Source: Photobacterium kishitanii
Lineage (GTDB): Bacteria; Pseudomonadota; Gammaproteobacteria; Enterobacterales; Vibrionaceae
Direction of reading: 5' to 3'
Length of the DNA stretch: 64,000 nucleotides
Assembly: GCF_003026355.1 (NCBI RefSeq)
Contig: NZ_PYON01000005.1
Location: 62,001 to 126,000 of the forward strand
A program made the position numbers and the translations under genes. The notes beneath the pieces were generated by a model. It was given only the letters and a program-made list of their open reading frames with translations. It was not told where the DNA came from and ran no database searches. Shown here piece after piece: positions 1-8,548 of this stretch (position 1 is the first letter of the stretch; each line of letters opens with the position of its first letter).

Positions 1-57
1 TCCAGCCATCGAATAGCCCATCGTCCCGAGCCCTAAAAAAGCAACGTTTGCAGTCAT
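1..57 (-). CDS. NAD(P)-binding oxidoreductase of the 3-hydroxyisobutyrate dehydrogenase family (N-terminal fragment)
   Basis: Only the first 19 codons lie in the window. They read MTANVAFLGLGTMGYSMAG, which contains the GLGTMG dinucleotide-binding turn typical of the beta-hydroxyacid dehydrogenase family (3-hydroxyisobutyrate, tartronate semialdehyde or related substrates). An AAGGAAG ribosome binding site lies about eight bases upstream of the ATG. The substrate cannot be decided from this fragment. The gene is divergent from the VemP-like gene. Confidence 0.7.
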   Translation of the reverse strand, partial: MTANVAFLGLGTMGYSMAG

Positions 58-270
58 AGTTAATACTTCCTTGGTTTTAATTGTGAGCAATATGTAACAT
101 CATAACAGACTGCATTATTGCGTAAATGGTTAGCAGTTGTATGTGTTTTGTTCAAATGAGTGAGGTTTATCAATAGGATTAATTATTCGAGATTAATCGC
201 TTGTAACAACTTGTGTTGCCAATTATCATAACACTCACTTTTATTTTATGGATTGGTTTAGTTAAGCCTA

Positions 271-888
271 ATGTTGTCAGCTGTGTTTCGTATTGTGTTA
301 TTAGTACTATGTTTAGGAGCAAGTTCATTTGCTTCGGCATCGTCACATGCGGACTTCACTCAGACCAATCCTGTATATACTGATGTTATTGAAACACCGA
401 TGCTTAACGTTACTGCTGTTGCAATAACAGCAATAACAGATCATGCCTCAACGCAACAGCATCAGAGCGAACAAGCTCCTACTCAAAAGCATCCCACTGA
501 TCGATATGTCAGTACCAATGGCTTGCCGGTGTCGTTTTATAACACTAAGTTAGTGTGGAACTTTCCAGCACCAACCAATATTAAGTTTCCGCTACACAGT
601 GGTAAACATCACCGTTCAGAAGTCCTTAATTTAAAAAATATCATTAATACATCTACTCGGTCTTTGAGTAGTTTTTATCATAATGCTGATGATATACCGC
701 CAACATTTGAATTGGCGTTTGAATTACCTTTACCTCCTATACCTATACTTACTATTGGGTATGCAGAACCCCTTAGCCCACAAAGTGATTGGATATTAAC
801 GATAAAATCCACATCATCGCGTGTATCCGGCTGGAAAGAATCTAATCTACTCTATTCACATTACGAACGTCCGTTCGTTACCGCGTAA
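271..888 (+). CDS. vemP: VemP-like secretion-monitoring arrest peptide
   Basis: This 205-residue exported protein begins with a signal peptide (hydrophobic core at residues 8-19, likely cleavage after ASA near residue 24) and has low complexity in the middle. Its C-terminus carries RVSGWKESNLLY at residues 184-195. From knowledge of the family, Vibrio alginolyticus VemP stalls its ribosome through a C-terminal HRIxGWKETNAMY element and sits directly upstream of secDF2, as here. R, S-G-W-K-E, N and Y are kept. VemP stalls with about residue 156 in the A site, 13 residues after its Trp; the same offset here points to Pro201, four residues before the last. The inferred role is to sense failing Sec export and raise secDF expression. 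The protein is longer than the 159-residue VemP and otherwise diverged. No strong Shine-Dalgarno precedes the ATG. Confidence 0.75.
   Translation: MLSAVFRIVLLVLCLGASSFASASSHADFTQTNPVYTDVIETPMLNVTAVAITAITDHASTQQHQSEQAPTQKHPTDRYVSTNGLPVSFYNTKLVWNFPAPTNIKFPLHSGKHHRSEVLNLKNIINTSTRSLSSFYHNADDIPPTFELAFELPLPPIPILTIGYAEPLSPQSDWILTIKSTSSRVSGWKESNLLYSHYERPFVTA
863..878 (+). promoter_or_regulatory. Hairpin overlapping the predicted stall codons of the VemP-like gene
   Basis: ACGAAC (863-868) and GTTCGT (873-878) pair perfectly around the loop GTCC. The hairpin spans codons Y198 to V203, the predicted stall position. A ribosome held there would melt it, so it may take part in coupling arrest to secD expression. 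The pairing is seen directly; the role is inferred. Confidence 0.4.
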
Positions 889-1012
889 GACATTACTAGC
901 GTTTATGTCATTTATGGCATGGTGTGCTTTACTTAGTGATGTTGCTTTCATCAACACATAAAACGTTCTATTAATTTATGTATTAAATCTATCAATAACT
1001 ATTATTAATACT

Positions 1013-1054
1013 AACTGTTATCGGCTGTGAATATGATAACAAACAGTTGTTTGT
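1013..1054 (+). promoter_or_regulatory. Mutually exclusive hairpins in the vemP-secD leader
   Basis: AACTGTT (1013-1019) can pair with AACAGTT (1042-1048). The same downstream bases can instead form ACAAAC-AGTT-GTTTGT (1039-1054). The two structures cannot coexist, a layout expected of a conformational mRNA switch. In V. alginolyticus, VemP stalling rearranges mRNA structure in front of secD2; by analogy this may be the local version. Confidence 0.4.
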
Positions 1055-1101
1055 CTATATAAAGATAAAAATTAATAATAATTGCTGATGTGTTATCGGT
1101 C

Positions 1102-1122
1102 GCAACAAGATGAGCTTGTTGC
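1102..1122 (+). promoter_or_regulatory. 8-bp hairpin with an ATG in its loop at the secD 5' end
   Basis: GCAACAAG (1102-1109) and CTTGTTGC (1115-1122) form a perfect 8-bp stem with loop ATGAG, so the first in-frame ATG of secD (1110) sits in a hairpin loop. This would hinder initiation at 1110, or position an initiation region that opens when an upstream ribosome stalls. It is one reason for preferring the ATG at 1143. Confidence 0.5.
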
Positions 1123-1142
1123 TAGATATATGGCTTAAAATA

Positions 1143-2957
1143 ATGAGAAAAAAGAATAATAAACAGATTCTGAATCATTACTCAGCATGGAAATATGTTG
1201 TGTTAATTGTGACAGTCTCGATTATGTTGCTTAGTGCGATCCCAACTTGGTATGGCGAAAATGCAGCAGTACAAATCAGTGCGAAAGGCGGCTCAATGCC
1301 AACACCTTTTGAGATTCAACGTGTTCTAAAAGAAAATGGCATTGAAGCCAAAACTATTGAACAGCAGCCAACTCGTACTATTGTGGTCGTTAATTCAACC
1401 AAAGAGCAAACTAATACTAAAGAAGCGCTAAACAGCATTATTCATAATGAAAGCCGTTTAACGTTAGCATTAGAACCTGCTGCACCGAAGTGGTTATTAG
1501 GCCTAGGTTTTGAACCTATTAAGTTGGGGCTTGATTTACGTGGTGGTGTGCAATTCTTGCTTGATGTCGATATGAAGGAAGTTTACAAGCAGCATGCACA
1601 GCAGTTGACTGACGATCTTCGTGTTGATTTTCGTAAACAAGATATTCGTGCTGCACGCTCAGAATTGACCAATAATAATCAAGTTCTTGTGCGTCTTCCA
1701 AGTGAAGCTGCGAATGATAAAGTACGTACATACATTCGTACTCAATATCCACAATGGCAAGCGAAGAATGGTCAAGGCGATAACTTAGTCTTGTCTATGC
1801 GTGAAGATGAGCAAACTAATCTGCGTAACTTAACAGTACAGCAGAACTTGCAAACTATGCGTGGCCGTATTGAGCAGTTAGGTATTACCGAAGCATCTGT
1901 ACAGCGTCAAGGTGAAAACCGTATTCGTATTGAGCTTCCAGGTGTACAAGATCCTGCGGCAGCGAAGAACGTTATTGGTGCAACAGCTAGCCTTGCTTTC
2001 TATGCGGTTAAGCAAGAAGGTACTGGTAGTACAATGATCATTGACGACAAAGAAGGTCGTCCTGTACGTGTAAGCCGTAAACCAGTATTAACTGGTGATC
2101 ATATTATCGATGCACGTGCAAGCATGGGTGAAATGGGTACGCCAGAAGTTAATATTACTTTGGATAGTGCTGGTGGCAGCATGATGTCAGAGTTCTCACG
2201 TAATAACGTGGGCCAACCAATGGCAACGTCTTACAGTGAATATACGCGTAACGCCAAAGGTCAGACAGTACAAACTAACAAGATCATTAGTGTTGCTACT
2301 ATTCAAACTCAGTTAGGCAGCCGCTTCCGTATTACGGGTGCTGGTTCACTTGCTGATGCACAACAATTAGCGTTATTACTACGTGCAGGTTCATTAACCG
2401 CGCCAGTAACTATTGTTGAAGAGCGTACCATTGGTCCAACATTGGGTGCTGAAAACATTAAAAATGGTTTTGCTGCTCTAGCATTAGGTTTAGGTGTGAC
2501 ATTGCTATTTATGGCATTGTGGTACCGCCGCCTTGGTTGGGTGGCAAACATTGCGTTGATCACTAACATGATCATGTTATTCGGTTTACTTGCCTTGATT
2601 CCAGGAGCGGTATTGACCTTACCGGGTATTGCTGGTCTGGTATTAACCGTTGGTATGGCTGTTGATACCAACGTGCTTATTTTTGAGCGTATTCGCGATA
2701 TGGTTCGAGATGGCCGCAGTTTTGCTCAAGCGATTGATCGTGGTTTCAGTAGCGCATTTGGTACAATTTTCGATGCGAACTTCACCACAATGATCACAGC
2801 AGTGGTTCTGTACTCTATCGGTAATGGTCCAATTCAAGGCTTTGCATTGACGTTAGGTCTAGGTCTTCTAACCAGTATGTTCACTGGTATATTTACTTCC
2901 CGCGCCATTATTAACTTGGTCTGGGGTCGTGATTCTCGTCGAGATGTAAGGGTTTAA
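1143..2957 (+). CDS. secD: Protein translocase subunit SecD (SecD2-type, VemP-linked)
   Basis: SecD is the larger subunit of the SecDF motor, which uses an ion gradient to pull proteins across the inner membrane. An N-terminal membrane segment (NHYSAWKY onward) is followed by the periplasmic P1 region with LGLDLRGGVQFLLDVDM, RIELPGVQDP and LTGDHI, then five C-terminal membrane segments. The functional Asp lies in the GMAVDTNVLIFERI motif (residue 508 from this start). An in-frame ATG at 1110 would add 11 residues but lies in a hairpin loop; neither start has a clear ribosome binding site. secF follows four bases later. No yajC, tgt or queA lies upstream, so this is the stand-alone copy. In Vibrio that copy is the low-sodium, VemP-controlled SecDF2, probably proton-driven; applying that here is inference. 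Confidence 0.9.
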   Translation: MRKKNNKQILNHYSAWKYVVLIVTVSIMLLSAIPTWYGENAAVQISAKGGSMPTPFEIQRVLKENGIEAKTIEQQPTRTIVVVNSTKEQTNTKEALNSIIHNESRLTLALEPAAPKWLLGLGFEPIKLGLDLRGGVQFLLDVDMKEVYKQHAQQLTDDLRVDFRKQDIRAARSELTNNNQVLVRLPSEAANDKVRTYIRTQYPQWQAKNGQGDNLVLSMREDEQTNLRNLTVQQNLQTMRGRIEQLGITEASVQRQGENRIRIELPGVQDPAAAKNVIGATASLAFYAVKQEGTGSTMIIDDKEGRPVRVSRKPVLTGDHIIDARASMGEMGTPEVNITLDSAGGSMMSEFSRNNVGQPMATSYSEYTRNAKGQTVQTNKIISVATIQTQLGSRFRITGAGSLADAQQLALLLRAGSLTAPVTIVEERTIGPTLGAENIKNGFAALALGLGVTLLFMALWYRRLGWVANIALITNMIMLFGLLALIPGAVLTLPGIAGLVLTVGMAVDTNVLIFERIRDMVRDGRSFAQAIDRGFSSAFGTIFDANFTTMITAVVLYSIGNGPIQGFALTLGLGLLTSMFTGIFTSRAIINLVWGRDSRRDVRV

Positions 2958-2961
2958 CGCA

Positions 2962-3864
2962 ATGAAAAATTGGATTATTACACACTTAACTAAATTGCGT
3001 TATATGACCGGTATTGTGTCAATTGCGCTAATGGTTATCTCGATCAGCTTCATTTGTATTCGTGGTTTAAACTGGGGTCTTGATTTCACTGGCGGTGTTG
3101 TTAGTGAAGTACAGATGAACAGCCAAATTACGAGCAGTGAAATTGAACCACTGATGGATGCTGGCTTTAAACAAGATGTTGTTGTAATTGCAGCTGATGA
3201 ACCTGGTCGTTGGATTTTACGCTATTCAGTACCTGCTAAGGGTGAGACTTACCCAGAAATTACTCAAGTACTTGATCCGTTACATGCCCAAGTACAAGTG
3301 TTAAACACTAGTATTGTAGGACCACAAGTGGGTGCTGAAATGGCTTCTCAAGGTGGTTTAGCATTACTTGTTACTATGCTTTGTATCTTAGGTTACCTAA
3401 GTTACCGCTTTGAATGGCGTCTTGCTGCAGGTGCGCTACTTGCACTAATGCACGATGTTATTTTAGCGGTGGGTTTCTTTGCGATGACTCAGATGGAGTT
3501 TAACCTAACGGTACTAGCGGCTATCCTAGCTATTTTGGGTTACTCACTGAATGACTCGATTGTTATCGCTGACCGTATTCGTGAACTTCTGATTGCGAAA
3601 CCAAAGCAAGACATTGAAGCAACAAACAATGAAGCGATCATTGCAACGTTCTCACGTACGATGGTGACATCGGGTACGACGTTGATGACAATCAGTTCAT
3701 TATGGTTATTAGGTGGTTCATCACTACAAGGTTTCTCTATTGCGATGTTTATTGGTGTACTAACCGGTACATGGTCATCGATATCTGTAGGTACATTGTT
3801 ACCTGAATTCTTAGGGTTAAAACCTGAGCATTATTTGCCAAAACCTGAATCACAAGATCCTTAA
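2962..3864 (+). CDS. secF: Protein translocase subunit SecF
   Basis: This 300-residue partner of SecD has one N-terminal membrane segment, the GLNWGLDFTGGV motif, a short periplasmic domain and five more membrane segments. The conserved ILGYSLNDSIVIADRIRE stretch carries the Asp of transmembrane segment 4. It starts four bases after the secD stop with AAGGG upstream inside secD, so the two are co-translated. A terminator follows within 20 bases, so the operon ends here. Confidence 0.93.
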   Translation: MKNWIITHLTKLRYMTGIVSIALMVISISFICIRGLNWGLDFTGGVVSEVQMNSQITSSEIEPLMDAGFKQDVVVIAADEPGRWILRYSVPAKGETYPEITQVLDPLHAQVQVLNTSIVGPQVGAEMASQGGLALLVTMLCILGYLSYRFEWRLAAGALLALMHDVILAVGFFAMTQMEFNLTVLAAILAILGYSLNDSIVIADRIRELLIAKPKQDIEATNNEAIIATFSRTMVTSGTTLMTISSLWLLGGSSLQGFSIAMFIGVLTGTWSSISVGTLLPEFLGLKPEHYLPKPESQDP

Positions 3865-3882
3865 CCGTTAAGGATAATGAGT

Positions 3883-3916
3883 AAACCGTCAGCAGTAATG
3901 TTGGCGGTTTTTTTTT
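3883..3916 (+). terminator. Intrinsic terminator after secF
   Basis: AAACCG pairs with CGGTTT in an imperfect hairpin with further pairing inside, followed by a run of nine Ts. Confidence 0.8.
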
Positions 3917-4010
3917 GCTATAGATTCAAGAAGTGGCTTATTTTCAGTGCATAGTAAAATTTATTGCTAGACTAATAGAAGTGACATAAAGCATGGTAAA
4001 AGGAGATAGC

Positions 4011-4325
4011 ATGCAACAAAGAATGATATTAATTAGTGGTGCAGCACTGTTAATTGTCGGCTGTACGCACACTGATGATGGCGATATTCGTTTTTTACCC
4101 GATAAATATATCAATAATATTGAATACAACAGTATTTATCATTATGGCTATAATCAAGGTTGTGAGTCAGCACTTGCGAAAGCAAAAGTAGCAGGACATC
4201 GCTATAACCAAGATCTGACCTTAAATGACACTTCAATGCGTTTTAATAAAGGTTGGCAACAAGGTTATTCTGCTTGTAAAGCTGGAAAAGAGAAGATGCT
4301 ATATAATTTATCCCAAACACGATGA
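4011..4325 (+). CDS. Small lipoprotein of unknown function
   Basis: The 104-residue product has a lipoprotein signal ending in LLIVGC, so it is probably lipidated on Cys16. The ATG at 4011 is preferred over an upstream one at 3993 because AGGAG (4001-4005) is well spaced in front of it. The mature part contains HYGYNQGCESALAKAKVAG and FNKGWQQGYSACKAGK, two related G-(C/Y)-x-(S/A)-(A/C) segments that look like a degenerate internal repeat with one Cys each. I do not recognise a family. Confidence 0.75.
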   Translation: MQQRMILISGAALLIVGCTHTDDGDIRFLPDKYINNIEYNSIYHYGYNQGCESALAKAKVAGHRYNQDLTLNDTSMRFNKGWQQGYSACKAGKEKMLYNLSQTR

Positions 4326-4460
4326 TATTTTTGATATACGTCACTTTTTTATAAAATATGGTTTGTTTTGTATTATATTAGCAGTTATTATACTCAACAT
4401 TAAGCATATGCTTTTAATTACCTTTAGTTATAAGATATAACCATATTTTTTTGGGGTAAA

Positions 4461-4486
4461 AAAAACAGACCTAATGATCTGTTTTT
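4461..4486. terminator. Bidirectional terminator-like hairpin
   Basis: AAAAACAGA pairs with TCTGTTTTT around an 8-base loop, between the lipoprotein gene and the convergent small gene at 4540. It has T-runs on both strands. Confidence 0.75.
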
Positions 4487-4539
4487 ACTTAAATGTCAAC
4501 TAGCCGAAGTTTTCATTATTAATTTTAAATATTTATTTT

Positions 4540-4839
4540 TTAAGCTGCAATCGCAGTTACTTTTTGATTGTTAAATACAATATGAGTTGCAACATTTATC
4601 TCTGACAATAATAAATAGTGCTCTAATTTGTTATTGTTTAGCTCAACGACAATTTGCAAATGACATTCAATCATTTCTCTAAGGTATGAATATCTGTTTT
4701 TAACATTATTACTCTTTAATTGTTTATAACTTCCATTTTGTGCATATACCCAAGCATTGTATGTGCACTTATCATTTTCTATTTGTGCGATGAACTCCGC
4801 AATATTTTTCACATTTAATCCCTTAATGAATCTGTACAT
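4540..4839 (-). CDS. Hypothetical protein, 99 residues
   Basis: This small, soluble, charged protein has no signal peptide and no motif I recognise. It starts at the ATG of MYRFIKGLNV. A terminator hairpin lies just beyond its stop, which supports a real transcript, and it has no long competing ORF. The C-terminal VTAIAA resembles the MTAIA end of the unrelated-looking small gene at 49070; this may be chance. Confidence 0.5.
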   Translation of the reverse strand: MYRFIKGLNVKNIAEFIAQIENDKCTYNAWVYAQNGSYKQLKSNNVKNRYSYLREMIECHLQIVVELNNNKLEHYLLLSEINVATHIVFNNQKVTAIAA

Positions 4840-5072
4840 GCTATAGGCCTAGTTAGTATGCATCAAAGAGAAAAAACTGAAACCTAAATTTATATTTAAT
4901 ATGGATAATGTGATATTGATAAGTATTTTTAGGTAATAACGATGATTGAAAGTGACTTATATTAAAAGACTTTAAGAATAATGCGTTATAGTAGTAGGTA
5001 TTCTTATAAATTGATTACTTTTATTTTGTGAAAAAAGAGTTAATTAATATAAATATTGTTATTAGAAGTGAT

Positions 5073-5672
5073 ATGACAAATTCAAATAATATATGTGATT
5101 GGGCTATTCATTCAGATTTAGAACGCCAATATCATGATAATGAGTGGGGGCGTCCTCATAAAGATGATTGTTATTTATTTGAATTTTTAACATTGGAAGG
5201 TGCTCAGGCAGGGCTTAATTGGTATACCATTTTAAAGAAACGCGCTAGCTATAGAAAAGCTTTTGAAGACTATGATATTGAGAAGCTTGCGGCTTATAGT
5301 GAGCAAGAAATAGAATTACGTATAATGGCGATTATTGCTAACTATGATGTAATTCGACATCAAGGTAAATTACGTTCGGTATTTACCAATGCGCGCGCTG
5401 CTAAACGACTACAAAGCCAGTATGGTAGTTTAGCTGCTCCATTGTGGCAGTTTGTTAATGGTGTGCCTCATATTAATCATTGGTCGTCGAGTGAGCAAGT
5501 TCCTACTACAACCTCTGCATCACTGGCATTGAGTCAATTTCTAAAGCATCATGGATTTAAATTTATTGGTAATATAACCTGTTATGCATTTATGCAAGCA
5601 GTAGGGATGGTTAATGATCATACGATTAATTGTCATTGTTATCAATCTATTACAAACGGAATAGTAAAGTAG
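5073..5672 (+). CDS. tag: DNA-3-methyladenine glycosylase I
   Basis: Tag excises 3-methyladenine from alkylated DNA, starting base excision repair. The protein has CDWA near residue 8, YHDNEWGRP, LTLEGAQAGLNWYTIL and the C-terminal GMVNDHTINCHC. The first Cys and following His together with the C-terminal His and Cys form the family's structural zinc site, and Glu in LEGAQAGL lies in the base pocket. An upstream GTG at 5028 would add 15 poorly conserved residues; the ATG at 5073 gives the usual family N-terminus. It stands alone. A second alkylation repair gene (AlkD type) lies at 58543. Confidence 0.92.
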   Translation: MTNSNNICDWAIHSDLERQYHDNEWGRPHKDDCYLFEFLTLEGAQAGLNWYTILKKRASYRKAFEDYDIEKLAAYSEQEIELRIMAIIANYDVIRHQGKLRSVFTNARAAKRLQSQYGSLAAPLWQFVNGVPHINHWSSSEQVPTTTSASLALSQFLKHHGFKFIGNITCYAFMQAVGMVNDHTINCHCYQSITNGIVK

Positions 5673-5753
5673 TTATTAATGTAAAAAAGATCACATTTTG
5701 TGAGCTAAATTCGTTATCATATCGCATCCATTTTTCATGTTTTATGGGGCGTT

Positions 5754-6674
5754 ATGTCTAAGACGGCAGTTAAGTTAATTCAGAAAGTCACCTGGGTTGG
5801 GTCTATTGCAAATATTGCATTAGCATTTATAAAAATTACCGTAGGTAAACTTACTGGCAGTCAGGCGCTTATTGCCGATGGTGTACACAGTTTTTCTGAC
5901 TTGGTTACCGATACGGCTATTATAATAGGCTCTCGCTATTGGACGGCTCCTGCTGATACAGAACATCCTTATGGTCATGGTCGTTTTGAAACTTTAACTA
6001 ATATTTTTATTGGTTTTATTTTGGCTATTGTAGGTATTGGTATTGGTTGGGATTCACTACATTCGATCAGCACTCAATCACATTCGCAACCAGGGATATT
6101 AGCATTTAGTGCTGCTGTATTGTCGATTGTTGTGAAAGAGGTGCTTTATCGTTGGACTGCAATTCAGGCTAAAAGTATTAATAGTCGTGCATTATATGCT
6201 AATGCTTGGCATCATCGTTCTGATGCTTTAAGTTCATTGCCTGTTGCTATCGCAGTAATAGCGAATTATTTTTTTCCTACCTTTCATTATTTAGATCAAA
6301 TTGCAGCATTAATTGTAACGGCGATGATTTTAAAAGCATCGTTTGAAATTTTATGGCCAGCAATTTTAGAGTTGACTGAGGCAAAAGCAGACTCAGATAT
6401 TGAAAAACAAATTCAGGCATATGCAGCAGAAGATAAAGATATTCAAGAAGTTCATGCTATAAGAAGCCGCCGTACTGGTAGTACAATTTTATTAGATTTC
6501 CATTTATTGGTTGATCCTGAAATGAGTGTTGAGCGGGCTCATAATATTACTGAAAACTTTAAAACACATTTATTAAATGAATTAGATGAGGTTGTCGATA
6601 TTATTATTCATATTGAGCCGTATAATTGCCAAGAGCGAAAAATAAACCCATGCAGCGATGATTGCCAGGAATAA
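5754..6674 (+). CDS. Cation diffusion facilitator family metal transporter
   Basis: This 306-residue inner-membrane transporter exports divalent metal ions by proton exchange. About six membrane segments are followed by a cytoplasmic C-terminal domain of the ferredoxin-like CDF type. Metal site A is visible as H45xxxD49 in segment 2 (ADGVHSFSD) and H153xxxD157 in segment 5 (HHRSD). E. coli FieF has Asp instead of His at the first position, so this protein has the all-HxxxD form often linked to zinc; the true ion is unproven. The HPYGHGRFET loop is typical of the family. It starts at ATG 5754 behind GGGGC and ends before a bidirectional terminator. Confidence 0.88.
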   Translation: MSKTAVKLIQKVTWVGSIANIALAFIKITVGKLTGSQALIADGVHSFSDLVTDTAIIIGSRYWTAPADTEHPYGHGRFETLTNIFIGFILAIVGIGIGWDSLHSISTQSHSQPGILAFSAAVLSIVVKEVLYRWTAIQAKSINSRALYANAWHHRSDALSSLPVAIAVIANYFFPTFHYLDQIAALIVTAMILKASFEILWPAILELTEAKADSDIEKQIQAYAAEDKDIQEVHAIRSRRTGSTILLDFHLLVDPEMSVERAHNITENFKTHLLNELDEVVDIIIHIEPYNCQERKINPCSDDCQE

Positions 6675-6693
6675 ATAATACCTATTTAACAAT

Positions 6694-6722
6694 AATAAGA
6701 CCGGTGTTAATCCGGTCTTGTT
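6694..6722. terminator. Bidirectional terminator between the CDF gene and lplA
   Basis: AAGACCGG (6697-6704) pairs perfectly with CCGGTCTT (6712-6719), flanked by A/T-rich tracts on both sides, between convergent genes. Confidence 0.8.
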
Positions 6723-6730
6723 ATTATTTT

Positions 6731-7750
6731 TTAATTAATAGTATTCTTTAACCAATTATCAACATCCATTAATAGATCATTATAGTGTGGGTATTCAATG
6801 GCTAAATTATTGATAGCATTACTTATCGCTGCATTATTATAAGGTAAGTTCATTAGCCGTTGTTCTAATAATTCTAACGGTGCAGGATCTAAACTATCAG
6901 TAAATAGTTTTACTTCAGTTATATTACCTTTGTTGACATCAAGGTGCAGTTCAATACCTCCCCAATTAAAACGTTCATCTAGGCTATGTGTAAACTGAGG
7001 TGTATTGCCAAAATTCCAATCCCAACGACTGAATTTTGCAAAGGTTTCATTGAAGCCAGCTAATTCAGGTAATGCTTGTGGTGAAATATGTTCGGCTTCA
7101 ACATACTCATTATAATGATCACAAAAAGTATCAATAATGGCATCACAGACCATTTTATGGTCAATATTATGAACGATTTGGTTGAGATTTGTCACTCGTG
7201 AACGTACAGATGTGATCCCTTTCGCGGCAAGTTTCTTTTTATCGGGGTTAAGGTAATTAGCTAATTGTGTTAAATCGGCACTGAGTAATAATGTGCCATG
7301 ATGAAAACCACGATCCATTGTTTCACGGTATGCTGAGCCTGAAAACTTACGCTCGCCTTCTGCATCTTCAACAACCAAATCATTACGGCCTGTTGCTTTA
7401 CCATTTATGCCAAGTTGTTTGAGTGCTGTAAGTACTATATCTGTTGATATTGTCTTGTTGTAATCAGGCTTACCTGCCATAAATGTAAAATTGGTATTTC
7501 CAAGGTCGTGAAAGACTGCGCCACCGCCGCTTTGACGACGCGCAAGTGTAATACCATCTTGTTCCATCTTAAGCGTGTTACATTCTTTCCATGGGTTTTG
7601 TGCTCGACCTATGACAACTGTATTGTCGTTCCGCCATAGGAATAATACCCGTTGCTGGGTAGACATTGTACGGAAAATAGCATCTTCAACAGCAAGATTA
7701 AACCATGGGTTAGTTGAGTCTGAAATCAGTACTCTAATTTTTGAAGACAT
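6731..7750 (-). CDS. lplA: Lipoate-protein ligase A
   Basis: LplA activates free lipoate with ATP and attaches it to E2 subunits and the glycine cleavage H protein. It shows the ligase motif [15 protein letters not shown] near residues 71-85, RKFSGSAYR with the catalytic Lys, HHGTLL, and the C-terminal accessory domain as in E. coli (339 residues here). GTG at 7753 is directly followed by ATG at 7750; I use the ATG, with AGG about eight bases upstream. It appears to be a single-gene unit. Confidence 0.93.
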   Translation of the reverse strand: MSSKIRVLISDSTNPWFNLAVEDAIFRTMSTQQRVLFLWRNDNTVVIGRAQNPWKECNTLKMEQDGITLARRQSGGGAVFHDLGNTNFTFMAGKPDYNKTISTDIVLTALKQLGINGKATGRNDLVVEDAEGERKFSGSAYRETMDRGFHHGTLLLSADLTQLANYLNPDKKKLAAKGITSVRSRVTNLNQIVHNIDHKMVCDAIIDTFCDHYNEYVEAEHISPQALPELAGFNETFAKFSRWDWNFGNTPQFTHSLDERFNWGGIELHLDVNKGNITEVKLFTDSLDPAPLELLEQRLMNLPYNNAAISNAINNLAIEYPHYNDLLMDVDNWLKNTIN

Positions 7751-7858
7751 CACGCATACCTGACTAAATGTGGATGCAATGAATTTACCTTGTCATTCGA
7801 AAGAGGTAAAGCGGTCAATACAGAAGAGAAAATTTTTGTAGGATTTATAAATAAAAAA

Positions 7859-7899
7859 ACCAAATCACATCCTATAAACTGGAACAAATGTGATTTGGT
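7859..7899 (-). terminator. Minus-strand intrinsic terminator
   Basis: A perfect 12-bp inverted repeat, ACCAAATCACAT (7859-7870) and ATGTGATTTGGT (7888-7899), is followed on the minus strand by seven Ts. The only upstream minus-strand gene is the 39-codon ORF ending at 8200, so it ends that transcript or an unrecognised small RNA. The stretch between (7900-8199) holds only a 7-bp hairpin at 8131-8152 (AGCATGG/CCATGCT) that I can point to. Confidence 0.7.
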
Positions 7900-8199
7900 A
7901 ACATGTTTTTAATTATGGCTCGCCTAGAGAATCTTGTTGTTTTCTAGATCATAAAATAAGAATAGCATCACAATTTTTGAATGCAAAGAACGATAATTGC
8001 AAGTTAAGGTTACTATATGTTATTTATTGATAGTAATTATGTGATGTATGGGTAAAGAAATATAGTTAAAAAGAAATGATACAGAATTGAAGCCTGAGGG
8101 GGATAAACGCAGTAAATGATAGTCAGTAAGAGCATGGATTGATCACCATGCTACCTCTAAGCTATTTATAATATAAAAATATAGTTACTTATAGATTAG

Positions 8200-8319
8200 T
8201 TACTGATTGTTCGTTGTTTGTTCTGTTGGTGTTGGTTGACTTACTTGGTTAAATACATCATACGTGATGAAATAGCCAATTAATAAAATGAGGGGAATGA
8301 ATTTTATCCACTTGTTCAT
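8200..8319 (-). CDS. 39-residue single-pass membrane protein
   Basis: The minus strand encodes MNKWIKFIPLILLIGYFITY followed by a 19-residue polar tail rich in Gln, Thr and Asn. This gives one membrane segment (residues 5-20) with a short positive N-terminus. A good ribosome binding site (TAGGTATCATT then ATG, AGG seven bases upstream) supports translation; the same TAGGTATCATT precedes the iron-binding protein start at 58244. No function can be assigned. Confidence 0.55.
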   Translation of the reverse strand: MNKWIKFIPLILLIGYFITYDVFNQVSQPTPTEQTTNNQ

Positions 8320-8502
8320 AATGATACCTAGCCAAAAAATATTCGGCTACCATACCAGTCTTCTTCACTAGGTAAATGACTATTAATGAAAAGTTAGGTT
8401 TTACACTATAAGATCATCAAGATAGGAAAAGAAGAAAGATAAATAACATAATGAATTGAATGCTTTTTTTTGCTTTTTTTGGTTGAGTTCTTGGAAATAG
8501 AG

Positions 8503-8527
8503 AAAAAGCCGATAACTCGGCTTTTTT
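8503..8527. terminator. Terminator after the MaoC-type gene
   Basis: AAAAAGCCG and CGGCTTTTTT pair around loop ATAACT. It serves the minus-strand gene ending at 8549 and has T-runs on both strands. Confidence 0.8.
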
Positions 8528-8548
8528 GGGGAATAGGATTGCTTAAAA

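Noticed and set aside
1110..1142. ATG at 1110 as the secD start
   Set aside because: It sits in the loop of a perfect 8-bp hairpin and adds residues beyond the usual SecD N-terminus; kept only as an alternative.
2309..2671. Long minus-strand ORF inside secD
   Set aside because: It is the reverse frame of a well-conserved gene, with no ribosome binding site and no family features.
4225..4440. 71-codon ORF overlapping the lipoprotein gene
   Set aside because: It begins inside the lipoprotein gene in another frame and becomes hydrophobic only because of AT-rich sequence.
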